Source of the DNA: Bifidobacterium leontopitheci
GTDB lineage: Bacteria; Actinomycetota; Actinomycetes; Actinomycetales; Bifidobacteriaceae
Direction: 5' to 3'
Length of the DNA stretch: 54,103 bases
Assembly: GCF_009193355.1 (NCBI RefSeq)
Contig: NZ_WBVT01000020.1
Coordinates: forward strand, 1 to 54,103
The position numbers and the translations under genes are program-made. A model generated the notes under the pieces. The model saw only the letters and a program-made list of their open reading frames with translations. It had not been told where the DNA came from and ran no database searches. Below, one piece after another: positions 32,845-42,380 of this stretch (the first letter of the stretch is position 1; the number at the start of each line of letters is the position of its first letter).

Positions 32845-34827
32845 ATGACCCAATCCACTCAAAACGCCGATCTGTATGACGTCGTCGTCATCGGCGGCGG
32901 CCCCGCGGGCCTCACCGCGGGCCTCTACCTCGCGCGCGCCCGCTACCGGGTGCTCGTGCTCGAAAAGGACGATTTCGGCGGCCAGATCACCATCACCAAC
33001 GAGGTCGTCAACTATCCGGGCGTCGGCCGCACCACCGGCCGCGCGCTCACCCAGACCATGCGCGAGCAGGCGAAGGATTTCGGCGCCGAATTCCTCTCCG
33101 CCGAAGCCACCGGACTCGACGTCGACGGCGACGTCAAGATCGTGCACACCACGCGCGGCGACCTGAAGACGTTCGGCATCCTCATCGCCACCGGCGCAAG
33201 CCCCCGCAAGCTCGGCTTCGAGGGCGAGGCCGAGTACGCCGGCCGCGGCGTCGCCTACTGCGCGACCTGCGACGGCGAGTTCTTCACCGGCAAGGAGGTG
33301 CTCGTGGTCGGCGGCGGTTTCGCGGCCGCCGAAGAGTCCGTCTTCCTCACCAAATACGCGAGCAAGGTCACGGTGCTCGTGCGCGAGCCCGACTTCACGT
33401 GCGACGCGTCGGTCGCGGCCGAAGCCAAACGCAACCCGAAGATCGAAGTGCGCTACCGCACCGAGCTGCAGGGCGTCACCGCCGGTCAGGGCGGGTTGCG
33501 TGAGGCGACGTTGCGCAACGCCGACACCGGCGAGACGACCACGTGGAAGCCGGCCGACGGCGGCACGTTCGGCGTGTTCGTGTTCGCCGGGTATGTGCCG
33601 GCGACCGACCTGGTGCGCGGCGTCGTCGAACTGGACGATCACGGCTACGTGGTCACGCACGGCTACTTGGAGACGTCCGTGCCCGGCGTGTACGCGGCCG
33701 GCGACCTGCGCGTCAAGAACCTGCGGCAGGTGGTCACCGCGACGGCCGACGGCGCGATCGCCGCGGTCGAGCTGGAACGCTACGCCAAGCAGATCAGCGA
33801 GAAGACCGACTTGGTGCCGCCGCGGCCGACCGCGTCCGCGTACGAGCAGGCCGAAGCTGAAGCGTCCGCCAAGACCGCGGCTGCCGGCACGACCCCGGCT
33901 CCCGCGCCCGCCAAGCGCGGCGCGGACGCGGCCGCCGCCGAGCAGGCCGCGCGCAAGCCCGGCGAACTGTTCTCCGCGGCCATCAAGCAGCAGCTTGGCG
34001 TCGTGTTCGGCCGCATGACCCGTCCGGTCACGCTTGCGCTCGAGCTGGACGATACGCCGCTGTCTGCGGAACTGCAGGGCTTCATCGGCGAGATGGTCGC
34101 CCTCTCCGGCGGCAAGCTGAACTCGGTGACCGTCGACGCGGCGGGCGTGATCACGGCGGTCGACGGCGAGAACGTGCCGGCGCCGCTGGTCGTCGGCGAA
34201 CCGGCGGATATCGTGCTGCCGGGCGGCGGTGGTGACTCCGCCGCTACGTTGCCGGAGTACGGCACGCTCGACGACGCCGGCCGCGCGACGTTCGACGTCG
34301 ACGCGTCGCTGCCGCTCGCCCGCCCGGCCGTGCGGCTGTGCGTGTGGGACGGTGACGTTGACGGTGGTGACGTTGCCGGTGGTGACGGCCGCCTGACGTT
34401 CACTGGCCTTGCGTTCCACGGTGTGCCGTCCGGTCACGAGTTCAACTCGTTCGTGCTGGGACTGTACAACGCGGCGGGCCCCGGCCAGCCGATCGACGAC
34501 GACCTGAAGGCGCGCGCGGCAGCCATCGATACGCCGACCGACGTGATGATCCTCGTGTCGCTCACCTGCACGATGTGCCCGGAGACGGTGCTCGCCTCGC
34601 AGCGCATCGCCTCGCTCAATCCGCTCGTGCGCGCCGAGGCCTACGACGTCTCGCACTTCCCCGAGCTGAAGGACCAGTACGGTGCGATGAGCGTGCCGTG
34701 CATCGTCATCAGCAAGGGCGGCGACGGTGCCGGTGCCGACGGTGCTACTGACGGTGCCGACGTCGAGCGCAAGGTCGAGTTCGGCAAGAAGGGCATCGCC
34801 CAGATGCTCACCCTGCTCGGCGCGTAA
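32845..34827 (+). CDS. AhpF-like peroxiredoxin reductase with swapped domain order
   Basis: A 660-aa flavoprotein that should pass electrons from NAD(P)H to AhpC. Residues about 10-310 are a thioredoxin-reductase module: FAD site VVIGGGPAGLTAGL, redox pair Cys139-Cys142 in YCATCDGEF, NAD(P) site VVGGGFAAAEE, and GVYAAGDLR. An Ala/Pro-rich linker (about 335-375) leads to a C-terminal thioredoxin-like module with CTMC (Cys575-Cys578) and SVPCIVI, similar to the N-terminal domain of AhpF. In AhpF that module is N-terminal, so the order is reversed here. Start at 32845 after ACAAGGAGCTTCTT. Likely co-expressed with ahpC. Confidence 0.85.
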   Translation: MTQSTQNADLYDVVVIGGGPAGLTAGLYLARARYRVLVLEKDDFGGQITITNEVVNYPGVGRTTGRALTQTMREQAKDFGAEFLSAEATGLDVDGDVKIVHTTRGDLKTFGILIATGASPRKLGFEGEAEYAGRGVAYCATCDGEFFTGKEVLVVGGGFAAAEESVFLTKYASKVTVLVREPDFTCDASVAAEAKRNPKIEVRYRTELQGVTAGQGGLREATLRNADTGETTTWKPADGGTFGVFVFAGYVPATDLVRGVVELDDHGYVVTHGYLETSVPGVYAAGDLRVKNLRQVVTATADGAIAAVELERYAKQISEKTDLVPPRPTASAYEQAEAEASAKTAAAGTTPAPAPAKRGADAAAAEQAARKPGELFSAAIKQQLGVVFGRMTRPVTLALELDDTPLSAELQGFIGEMVALSGGKLNSVTVDAAGVITAVDGENVPAPLVVGEPADIVLPGGGGDSAATLPEYGTLDDAGRATFDVDASLPLARPAVRLCVWDGDVDGGDVAGGDGRLTFTGLAFHGVPSGHEFNSFVLGLYNAAGPGQPIDDDLKARAAAIDTPTDVMILVSLTCTMCPETVLASQRIASLNPLVRAEAYDVSHFPELKDQYGAMSVPCIVISKGGDGAGADGATDGADVERKVEFGKKGIAQMLTLLGA

Positions 34828-34942
34828 TCGCGGCGGCGTGACGATGGGCAATCCATCGTCCCGCCCCGCGTTTGTTTTTCCGCGTTCGCGGGTGTGTAAG
34901 GGGAGCATGGGTACGGCCGCCAAGGGCTGTGACGTACCCCAC

Positions 34943-35041
34943 GTCACTCTGTTCGCCCGGGCACAGTGACGCATTGTCGAAACTCCTTGCAAACACTGGG
35001 TTTTCGCGCCCGTGTCACTGTGCACGCCCGAGCAGAGTGAC
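34943..35041. repeat. 99-bp palindromic element, copy 5
   Basis: Ends GTCACTCTGTTCGCCCGGGC and CGCCCGAGCAGAGTGAC, core TCCTTGCAAACACTGGGTTT. Downstream, 35097-35145 has CTAGTGGCT repeats. Confidence 0.8.
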
Positions 35042-35149
35042 GTGAAGATGCCAGTTACACACGTGTCCTTGGGGGATGGTCCCTAAGGTTGCCTCCGGTG
35101 GCTACCCCTAGTGGCTGCTCCTAGTGGCTACCTCTCGTGGCTGTCCTCA

Positions 35150-35197
35150 GCGCAAGGATTTACGGACGAAGCCCCCGATTTCCGTAATTTCTTGCGC
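35150..35197. repeat. GCGCAAGGATTTACGG hairpin, locus 3
   Basis: GCGCAAGGATTTACGG (35150-35165) with CCGTAATTTCTTGCGC (35182-35197). It is followed by degenerate GACTCCCTGACCG repeats to about 35275. No gene lies in 34828-35444. Confidence 0.75.
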
Positions 35198-35335
35198 CGA
35201 AACTCCCTGACCGACTCCCTGACCGGGTCGCTGACTGGGATTCCCTGACCGAAACTCCCCTACCGCGACTCCCCTAGGCGCCAGTCCGCCGCTCACTGCG
35301 CCGCTCACCTTTCATTTCACCTTGCAATAATCCTT

Positions 35336-35370
35336 ACATGTTAGAACTCGGGAGTTAACATGTTAGAACT
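35336..35370 (+). promoter_or_regulatory. Candidate operator of the defence operon
   Basis: ACATGTTAGAACT occurs at 35336-35348 and 35358-35370, exactly 22 bp apart (two helical turns), in a locally AT-rich stretch. The second copy contains the perfect palindrome TAACATGTTA (35356-35365). Position 75-110 bp before the helicase start fits control by a dimeric repressor. No regulator gene is adjacent. Confidence 0.5.
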
Positions 35371-35444
35371 TCTGCAAGGGCGTGAAAGAACCCCGCCGCC
35401 CGGCGCGTCCCCGCCGTGCAGAAACAACGTAAGGAGCCGCCGTC

Positions 35445-38400
35445 ATGGATGATGCGATGGACGATTCAATGGACGCTGCGATGCTGACCATTGCCGACAT
35501 CAAACCGGGAGTCACGCTCTTTGGCATCATGCCCGGCCAGGCGGTGACGGTGGTGGCGGCCGCGCCGATGGGCGGCACCGCACTTGACGTGTTCTACACG
35601 ACGGCCGATGGCGGCACCGGCCGTGAGATCATCGACGCCGATACGGTCACTCGTCTGAGTATCGCGCAGCCGGAGCGAAGCGGTCCCCGCTTCGACGCCG
35701 ACCCTGACGAGTTCCGGCTGGCTGCGGAGGCGCTGCGTATCCGGTACGCCGCGTTGTATGACCCGATGGCGGCCGTGTATTCGTCGGATATCGACCCGCT
35801 GCCTCACCAGATTCGCGCCGTCTACGAGGATATGCTGCCCAAGGTGCCGCTGCGGTTCCTGCTGGCCGACGATCCGGGCGCCGGCAAGACCGTCATGGCC
35901 GGCCTGTACGTCAAGGAGATGCTGCTACGCTCGGCGGCCGAGCGCGTGGCCATCGTCTGTCCGGGTGGTCTTGCGGAGCAGTGGCGTGACGAGCTGGCGC
36001 AGAAGTTTTCGCTTGATTTCGAGGTGTTCGACCCGGCGATGCGTCTTGCATCGTCGTCCGGCAACCCGTTCCGCGATCATGACCGGCTCATCATCCGCAT
36101 GGATCAGGTCGCGCGCAATGATGAACTGATGGGCATGATCGGCGAGGTTCGCTGGGACATCGCCATCGTGGACGAGGCCCATCGTATGAGCGCGCATTTC
36201 AAGACCCAATACGGTGAGGTGAGCCGCACGAGCCGGTTCCGGCTGGGTGAGACGCTGGCCGAGACCGCCGAGAATCTGCTGCTCATGACGGCGACGCCGC
36301 ATTCGGGCAACGAACAGGACTTCCAGCTGTTCATGACGCTGCTTGACCGCGACCGGTTCGCCGGCAAGTACAGGCCGGCGCGTCACCGCAGTACCGACAC
36401 GCATGGCCTGATGCGCCGCATGGTCAAGGAGGATCTGCTGACGTTCGACGGTAAGCCGCTGTTCCCCGAGCGTCGTGCGCAGACCGTCGCCTATGAGTTG
36501 TCTGCCGGTGAAGCCGATCTGTATCGTGCTGTGACGAACTACGTGCGTTCCGGCATGAACGCGGCCGCCCGGCTGCTGCAGGCCGATGGTCGTCGCGCCA
36601 ACAGCATCGGCTTCGCGTTGACGATTCTGCAGCGTCGTCTGGCGTCCAGCCTGGAGGCGATTCTTCGGTCGCTGGTTCGCCGTCGTGACCGGCTTTCGGA
36701 ACTGCTGCGCCGCATACAGGAACATCCCGAGTCCATCACGACCATATTCGAGCCGACTGGCAGCGAGCCGATCGGCCTTGACGACTATGACGACCGGTGG
36801 GACGAGACCGACGAGGACGATCAGGGCCAGCTTGAGCTTGAGCTGGATCAGGTGGTCGACTCCGCCACTGCGGCGCGCACCGAGCAGGAGCTTGCCGCGG
36901 AGATCAGCGTCCTCGACGGTCTGGTGGACAAGGCCAAAGCCGTTCGCATGGCCGGCGCGGATGCGAAGTGGTCGCAGCTCGCCGACATCCTCCAGCATCA
37001 TGTGTTGGACGTCGGCACTGCCGAACAGCCGCACAAGATGATCATCTTCACCGAGCACCGGGATACGCTCACCTATCTGACCGGCCGGGTCGCCGCACTG
37101 CTGGGGCAGCCGGAGGCGGTGACGGTGATTCACGGCGGCATGAGCCGTGACGAGCGCAAGACCGTGCAGGAACGGTTCGTCAGCAATCCCGAGGTCCGCA
37201 TCCTCGTGGCCACGGACGCCGCCGGCGAGGGCCTGAACCTGCATCGAGCCGACCTGATGGTCAACTATGACCTGCCGTGGAATCCGAACCGCATCGAGCA
37301 GCGTTTCGGCCGCATCCACCGCATTGGCCAGCTGCGCACGTGTTTTCTGTGGAATCTGGTGGCGAAGAACACCCGCGAAGGCGAGGTTTACGGCAAGCTG
37401 CTGGGCAAGATCGAGACGATGGGCAAAGCCTACAGCGGGCGCCTGTTCAACGTGCTGGGCGACGGCAAGGCGTTCGACGGCAAGCCGCTCAAAGATCTGA
37501 TGATCCAGGCCATCCAATATGGAGACGACCCGCGCGTGCAGGCCCGGCTCGACCAGGTCATCGACAGCAGTGTGCGGCAGGGACTGGATGCACTGATCAG
37601 CGAACGTTCCGCCCACCCGGAGATGTATCCCAGCCTAGACGTGCGCGAAGTGCGCGAGCTCATGGAGAAGACCCGTGAACGCAAGCTCCAGCCGGGCTAC
37701 GTTTCCGCGTTCTTCCTGCCGGCGTTCCAAAGACTCGGCGGTACGGCGCGACTGCGTGAGACGAACCGGTGGGAGCTGACCCATGTGCCGGCCGGCATCC
37801 GCAGGCGTGCGCAACAGCGTGACCGCCATCGCACGGTTGCGGACGCCTACGAACGTATCACGTTCGAGCCGGGCCGCACCCGTATAGGGCACGGCAGTCC
37901 GGATGCGCTGCTGGTTGCGCCGGGCGTACCGCTGCTGGATGCCGTCGCCGGTCTCATCATCGACCGGTATGGCGAGACGCTGGACCGTGGCACGGTGTTC
38001 GTGGACCGTACCGATACGCAGCCGGGTGAGCCGACGTTGATGGTGGCCGCCGAGCAGACCATCGAGGATGCTCGCGGCGATGCGGTCTCCCGGCATTTCG
38101 ACTATCTTCAGCTTGCCGAACAAGGCGAGCCGGCGTTCTCCCCGGCGCCGCCGTATTTGGATTACGACGCTCCGCGCGATGACGAACGCGAAGCCGTGCT
38201 GGCGTTGCTTGATTCGCAGTGGCTGCAGGCCGACCATACCGACGCGATGCGCCGCATGGTGTACGAGCAGGGCACCAAGCCTCGTCTTGCCGAGCTGCAG
38301 ACGCGCAAGACGGCGGAGAACGAGCACGTGCTCGCTCAGGTCAGGAGCCGGCTTGGCGCGGAGATCGACTACTGGTATGGCGAGTACAACAAGCTGCATG

Positions 38401-39035
38401 ACGATGAGCGGAACGGCAAACGGAGCAAACGCATGACCCCGGGCAACGCACTGAAGCGCGCCAAGGAGATGGAGGAGCGCCTCAGCCGCCGCGAGCGGGA
38501 GCTGAGCGAGGATGTGCGGTTGCGGGCCAAGCCGGCGACCATCCGTGGCATGGCGCTCGTCGTTCCCGAACGGCTCGTCGCTGCTGCCGGCTCGGCGGAG
38601 CCGGTCGTGCAGTCGAGGCCGTTCGCCCGGCGGACCGAGGAGGTGGACCGCCGGGCGGTGGCGTTGACCATGCGCGTGGAACGGCTGCTTGGCCGTACGC
38701 CGACCGAGATGCCGCACAACAACAAGGGCTTCGACATCCGTTCCGTTGACGCTCAGGGCTACATGCATTTCATCGAAGTGAAGGGCCGTATCGACCTGCC
38801 CGAGGCGGATACGTTCACCGTGACCGCCAACGAGGTCGCCTTCGCCCAGTCGCAGGGCGACCGTCACCGGCTTGCGCTTGTCCGCGTGAGCCCCGACGGG
38901 CCGGAGCATGACCGTATTCGTTACGTGGCGCGCGCGTTCGACCACATTCTTCCCGCCCAATCCACGCGTTCGTTCAACGAGCAGTGGGCCAACTATTGGA
39001 ATCAGGGCGAGACGCCGAGCGAGATATTGCCGTAG
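35445..39035 (+). CDS. SNF2/DEAD-like helicase with C-terminal DUF3883 nuclease-like domain
   Basis: A 1196-aa superfamily 2 helicase, first gene of a predicted anti-phage module. Walker A DDPGAGKT (Lys148), DEAH box (243-246, IVDEAHRMS), helicase C-domain with VATDAAGEGLNL and motif VI FGRIHRIGQ (SNF2-like, about 590-625). The C-terminal DUF3883-type domain has Asp1097 (GFDIRS) and FIEVKG (Glu1111, Lys1113), the spacing of a PD-(D/E)XK nuclease fold. The start at 35445 has GTAAGGAGCC upstream. Related helicases accompany DUF1156-type methylases and DUF499 ATPases in predicted defence loci and resemble DISARM DrmD. It likely translocates on DNA and couples recognition to the other subunits. 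Confidence 0.88.
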   Translation: MDDAMDDSMDAAMLTIADIKPGVTLFGIMPGQAVTVVAAAPMGGTALDVFYTTADGGTGREIIDADTVTRLSIAQPERSGPRFDADPDEFRLAAEALRIRYAALYDPMAAVYSSDIDPLPHQIRAVYEDMLPKVPLRFLLADDPGAGKTVMAGLYVKEMLLRSAAERVAIVCPGGLAEQWRDELAQKFSLDFEVFDPAMRLASSSGNPFRDHDRLIIRMDQVARNDELMGMIGEVRWDIAIVDEAHRMSAHFKTQYGEVSRTSRFRLGETLAETAENLLLMTATPHSGNEQDFQLFMTLLDRDRFAGKYRPARHRSTDTHGLMRRMVKEDLLTFDGKPLFPERRAQTVAYELSAGEADLYRAVTNYVRSGMNAAARLLQADGRRANSIGFALTILQRRLASSLEAILRSLVRRRDRLSELLRRIQEHPESITTIFEPTGSEPIGLDDYDDRWDETDEDDQGQLELELDQVVDSATAARTEQELAAEISVLDGLVDKAKAVRMAGADAKWSQLADILQHHVLDVGTAEQPHKMIIFTEHRDTLTYLTGRVAALLGQPEAVTVIHGGMSRDERKTVQERFVSNPEVRILVATDAAGEGLNLHRADLMVNYDLPWNPNRIEQRFGRIHRIGQLRTCFLWNLVAKNTREGEVYGKLLGKIETMGKAYSGRLFNVLGDGKAFDGKPLKDLMIQAIQYGDDPRVQARLDQVIDSSVRQGLDALISERSAHPEMYPSLDVREVRELMEKTRERKLQPGYVSAFFLPAFQRLGGTARLRETNRWELTHVPAGIRRRAQQRDRHRTVADAYERITFEPGRTRIGHGSPDALLVAPGVPLLDAVAGLIIDRYGETLDRGTVFVDRTDTQPGEPTLMVAAEQTIEDARGDAVSRHFDYLQLAEQGEPAFSPAPPYLDYDAPRDDEREAVLALLDSQWLQADHTDAMRRMVYEQGTKPRLAELQTRKTAENEHVLAQVRSRLGAEIDYWYGEYNKLHDDERNGKRSKRMTPGNALKRAKEMEERLSRRERELSEDVRLRAKPATIRGMALVVPERLVAAAGSAEPVVQSRPFARRTEEVDRRAVALTMRVERLLGRTPTEMPHNNKGFDIRSVDAQGYMHFIEVKGRIDLPEADTFTVTANEVAFAQSQGDRHRLALVRVSPDGPEHDRIRYVARAFDHILPAQSTRSFNEQWANYWNQGETPSEILP

Positions 39036-39062
39036 CGACAGTTTTGTGACACAATATTCGGT

Positions 39063-39191
39063 ATGAATCTATTGCCATCAGCCCTCAAGCATGGCATCGA
39101 CCCCGACGATGCCATGTATGTCGCGACCCATGCGATGCGCATGCGAACCAAATACGTGAAACTGATGGAAGGAGGCAGGCAATGGATATGA
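39063..39191 (+). CDS. Internally deleted toxin remnant
   Basis: A 42-aa frame: MNLLPSALKHGIDPDDAMYV, then ATHAMRMRTKYVKLMEGGR and two more residues. From memory, the family of short toxin-like proteins with the KHGIDxxDA start and a HAMxMRxKYxxLL end normally has about 40 more residues between these blocks. Here the two ends are joined directly, so the catalytic middle is lost. It overlaps the antitoxin start by 10 bp and ends at 39191. Probably inactive; the antitoxin remains intact. Confidence 0.55.
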   Translation: MNLLPSALKHGIDPDDAMYVATHAMRMRTKYVKLMEGGRQWI

Positions 39192-39484
39192 GCTACAACT
39201 ACACCATGCTCTCATATGACGATCTGCCGGCCGACGAAGCGGCGATGCTCAAAGCCGATGCGGAGGAGGCAGAACGCGGCTACACGAACGAGCAGCTCGA
39301 GGAAGCCATGCGACGGGCTCCTGGGCGTCCGCTCGAAGTCGGTACGACGCCCGCAATCAATGTGATTCGAGTGCGTCTGGACGATGAACGTGACGCCAAA
39401 CTGGAACGCTACATGCGCGACCACCACATGAGCCGCAGCGCGGCCGTGAGGACCTTGCTCGACAAGGCGCTCGCCGACGTATGA
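39182..39484 (+). CDS. Ribbon-helix-helix antitoxin-like protein
   Basis: A 100-aa protein with an acidic N-terminal half (about 15-50) and a C-terminal RHH DNA-binding fold: VIRVRLDDERDAKLERYM then SRSAAVRTLLDKAL (about 60-97). The start at 39182 follows GAAGGAGGCAGGC and overlaps the toxin remnant. RHH antitoxins bind their toxin and repress their own promoter; with the toxin truncated, this one may act only as a regulator. It lies inside the helicase-methylase-ATPase module on the same strand. Confidence 0.8.
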   Translation: MDMSYNYTMLSYDDLPADEAAMLKADAEEAERGYTNEQLEEAMRRAPGRPLEVGTTPAINVIRVRLDDERDAKLERYMRDHHMSRSAAVRTLLDKALADV

Positions 39485-39573
39485 TTGATATGGACGAGAC
39501 GGCCATCTGCCGGTATATTCCCGCGGAATGACGGAGTATGCCGGCAGATGCATGAACAAGGAATGCGACAACT

Positions 39574-42349
39574 ATGACGGAGACGCCACGCAGGAAGAAG
39601 CTGATCGAGACGGGGATCCCGCTGAAGGTCATCAATGAGGAATCGGCCCGTGAGAAGTCGTTGCGGCATGGTCTGCCGTCCACGTTGCATCTATACTGGG
39701 CCCGTCGCCCGCTGGCGACCACGCGGTCGATTCTGTTCGCCCAGCTGGTCGATGATCCGTCCGCACACCCGGAGCAGTTCCCCACGGTGGAGGCGCAGGA
39801 CGCCGAGCGTGGCCGTCTGCATAGCCTGATGGGCCGTCTCGCCCGCTGGGAGAACGTCAACGACGGCGAACTGTACCGCGCTGTCCGCGAGGCCATCGCG
39901 TGGTCCGGAGCGGCGGATGCCCAGATACTCGACCCGTTTGCGGGGGGGGTCTATTCCGCTCGAGGCACAGCGGCTTGGGCTGGAGTCTCATGCCTCTGAT
40001 CTGAACCCACTGCCGGTCATCCTCAATAAGGCGCTCATTGATTTTCCGGCGCGATTCCGTGGGCGGGCGTCCGTCAATCCGGATAGTAACGTCGACTCCC
40101 TCAACCGCGCCGAAGGCATGGCGGACGACATCCGCTATTACGGCCAGCTGCTGCGCGACAAGGCGTTCGCGAAGGTCGGCCACCTGTACCCCAAGGTCAA
40201 GGACGAGCATGGGGACGAGCATACGGTCATCGCGTGGATCTGGGCGCGCACCGTCACCAACCCGAACCCGGCGAATCCGGTGCAGGTTCCTCTAGTCCGC
40301 TCATGGTGGCTCAGCAAGAAGAAGGGCCACGAAGCGTGGATCAAGCCCATCGTCGAGGACGGTTCGATTCGGTACGAGATTCAGCATAATGCTGATGGGC
40401 CGAAGGGGGATGCGGACGGAACCATGTTGAAGAGAGGCAATGCTGTCTCTCTGATTGACGGTACGCCTATCCCGTCCGACTATGTAAAGTCCGAAGGCCG
40501 CAAGCACGGTTATGGAGCTGACTTGCTCGCTGTCGTGGCTGAGGGCAACCGCGCGCGCTTGTACATTAGCCCGTCAGAAGAACAGCGAGAGGCTGCTAAG
40601 CAAGCGTCAAAACCGGTTGAGATTCCTACTGAGTTGCTGGCGAACGACCCGAAGAATCTGTGGACGCCGGCTTATGGTCTTACCGAGTTCGCCGATCTGT
40701 TCACGAACCGGCAGCTGACGGTGTTGACGACGTTGGCGGACACCGTGGCCGAGGTGCGCGAGCAGGTGCTTGCGGATGCGCTGGCCAAGGCCGAGAAGGA
40801 CCCGCGGTGGGAACTCGGCGAGCCGCTGGATGCGGGCGGCACCGGCGCGCAGGCGTACGCGGACGCCATCAGTGTGTACCTGTCCCTCGCGGTCAGCCGC
40901 CAGACCGACTACAGCTCCAGTATTTGCAGCTGGCACAATGGTCGTGACACCATCCGTAATGTTTTTGCTCGTCAGGCAATCCCTATGGCATGGGACTACG
41001 CGGAGGTCAATCCGTTCTCTACCAAGTCAGGCAGCTTCCTTGGCCAAGTGAATTGGGTAGCTGAAGCCATCCAGAACGTCCCGGCCCACCCCAAAGGCGA
41101 GGCGCAGCAGGCGGACGCGGCCACACGTGATTACAAGAACGTCGTAGTATCCACCGATCCGCCGTACTACGACAACATCGGCTACTCCGACCTGTCCGAC
41201 TACTTCTACGTCTGGCTGCGTCGCATGTTGAAGGACATACTGCCCTCCACGGTGCGCACGACGTTGACCCCCAAAGCGCAGGAGCTGGTCGCCAACCCGT
41301 ACCGTCACGGCGGCAAGGAAGGCGCCGCCGAGTTCTTCGTGGACGGATTCAACCACGTGTTCGCGCATATCCGCGAGACTGCGAACCTCGATGTGCCGAT
41401 GACCGTGTACTACGCCTACAAGCAGCAGGACGAGAAGAGCGGCACCTCGACCGGTTGGTACGCGCTGCTTGACGGCCTCATCAAGGCAGGCTGGGAAATC
41501 ACCGCCACATGGCCGGTGCGCAGCGAGCTGAGCAATCGCATGATCGCCAGCGGCACCAACGCCCTCGCCTCCTCCATCGTCCTCGCCTGCCGTCCGCGCC
41601 CAGCCGATGCGCCTTCGGTGACGATGCGCATCTTCAACAGCGTGCTGCGTTCCGAGCTGACCGAGGAACTGCGAACCCTGATGGCCTCGGGCATCGACCC
41701 TGTCGACTTGAACCAGGCGGCCATCGGCCCCGGCATCAGCGTGTACTCGCGCTATTCGCGCATCCGCGAGGCGGACGGCACCGACATGCCGGTGCAGAAG
41801 GCGCTGGAAGTCATCAACCGCACCATTGACGAGGTCATGGGCGACGCGGATTCCGATTATGACGCGGACACCCGTTTCGCCGTGAAATGGTACCAGTCGT
41901 ACGGTTGGGCGCAGGAGAACACGGGCATGGCCGACCAGCTGGCACGTTCCTGCGGAACCTCCCCCGATGCGCTGGTGCGCGGCGGCGTATTCGAGGCCGC
42001 CGGCGGCAAGGCCCGCCTGCTCACCCCGGCCGAGATGAACGACAAGCATTGGCACCCGATGCAGGACGACCACGTGAGCCTGTGGGAGGCATGCATCCGC
42101 ATGGCCGGCATTCTCGACGCGCACGGCGTGGACGCGGTCGCCCCGGTCATGGCCGAAGCCGGCGAACGGCTGGCGATGGACGACATCCGCGCACTCGGCT
42201 TCCGCATGTACCACGAGGCCGAAAAACGCAAGGACACCGAAGGTGCCATCCGCTTCAACAACCTCGTCTCCATGTGGGACGACCTGTCACTCATGGCGGA
42301 CAAGGAGACCGTCGCACGCCCGGCGTTCCAAGGCGAACTGGACGTGTAG
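39574..42349 (+). pseudogene. DUF1156-type DNA methylase, out of frame at a G8 tract (phase-OFF or broken)
   Basis: A DNA methyltransferase of about 924 aa if read through. The first frame (39574-39999) has the DUF1156 start (LIETGIPLKVINEESAREKS, YWARRPLATTRS) and runs into motif I as DPFAGG. The rest (motif I remainder GGSIPLEAQRLG, then STDPPYYDNIGYSDLSDYF at about 41153) is one frame away and continues to 42349. The break lies at eight G (39942-39949); seven G would restore DPFAGGSIPLE and ten G the more usual three-Gly form. The downstream frame has no plausible start of its own. In this state the product is a 141-aa stub. Sequencing error is an alternative. The ATPase gene follows after 31 bp. 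Confidence 0.85.
39942..39949 (+). repeat. G8 homopolymer in methylase motif I
   Basis: A run of eight G residues interrupts the reading frame exactly in the Gly codons of motif I. Homopolymers of this length slip during replication, so the tract can act as an ON/OFF switch. Confidence 0.8.
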
Positions 42350-42380
42350 GCAACAAGTTTCGGGATAAAGGAGTTCCAAC

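Noticed and set aside
31846..35025. A 1059-codon frame on the minus strand across ahpC and the reductase
   Set aside because: It is antisense to two clear enzymes with intact motifs, and its own translation is low-complexity without a recognisable domain.
39917..42349. Second half of the methylase as an independent gene
   Set aside because: The ATG at 39917 has no ribosome site and precedes motif I by codons that make sense only in the other frame, so it is the continuation of the 39574 gene.
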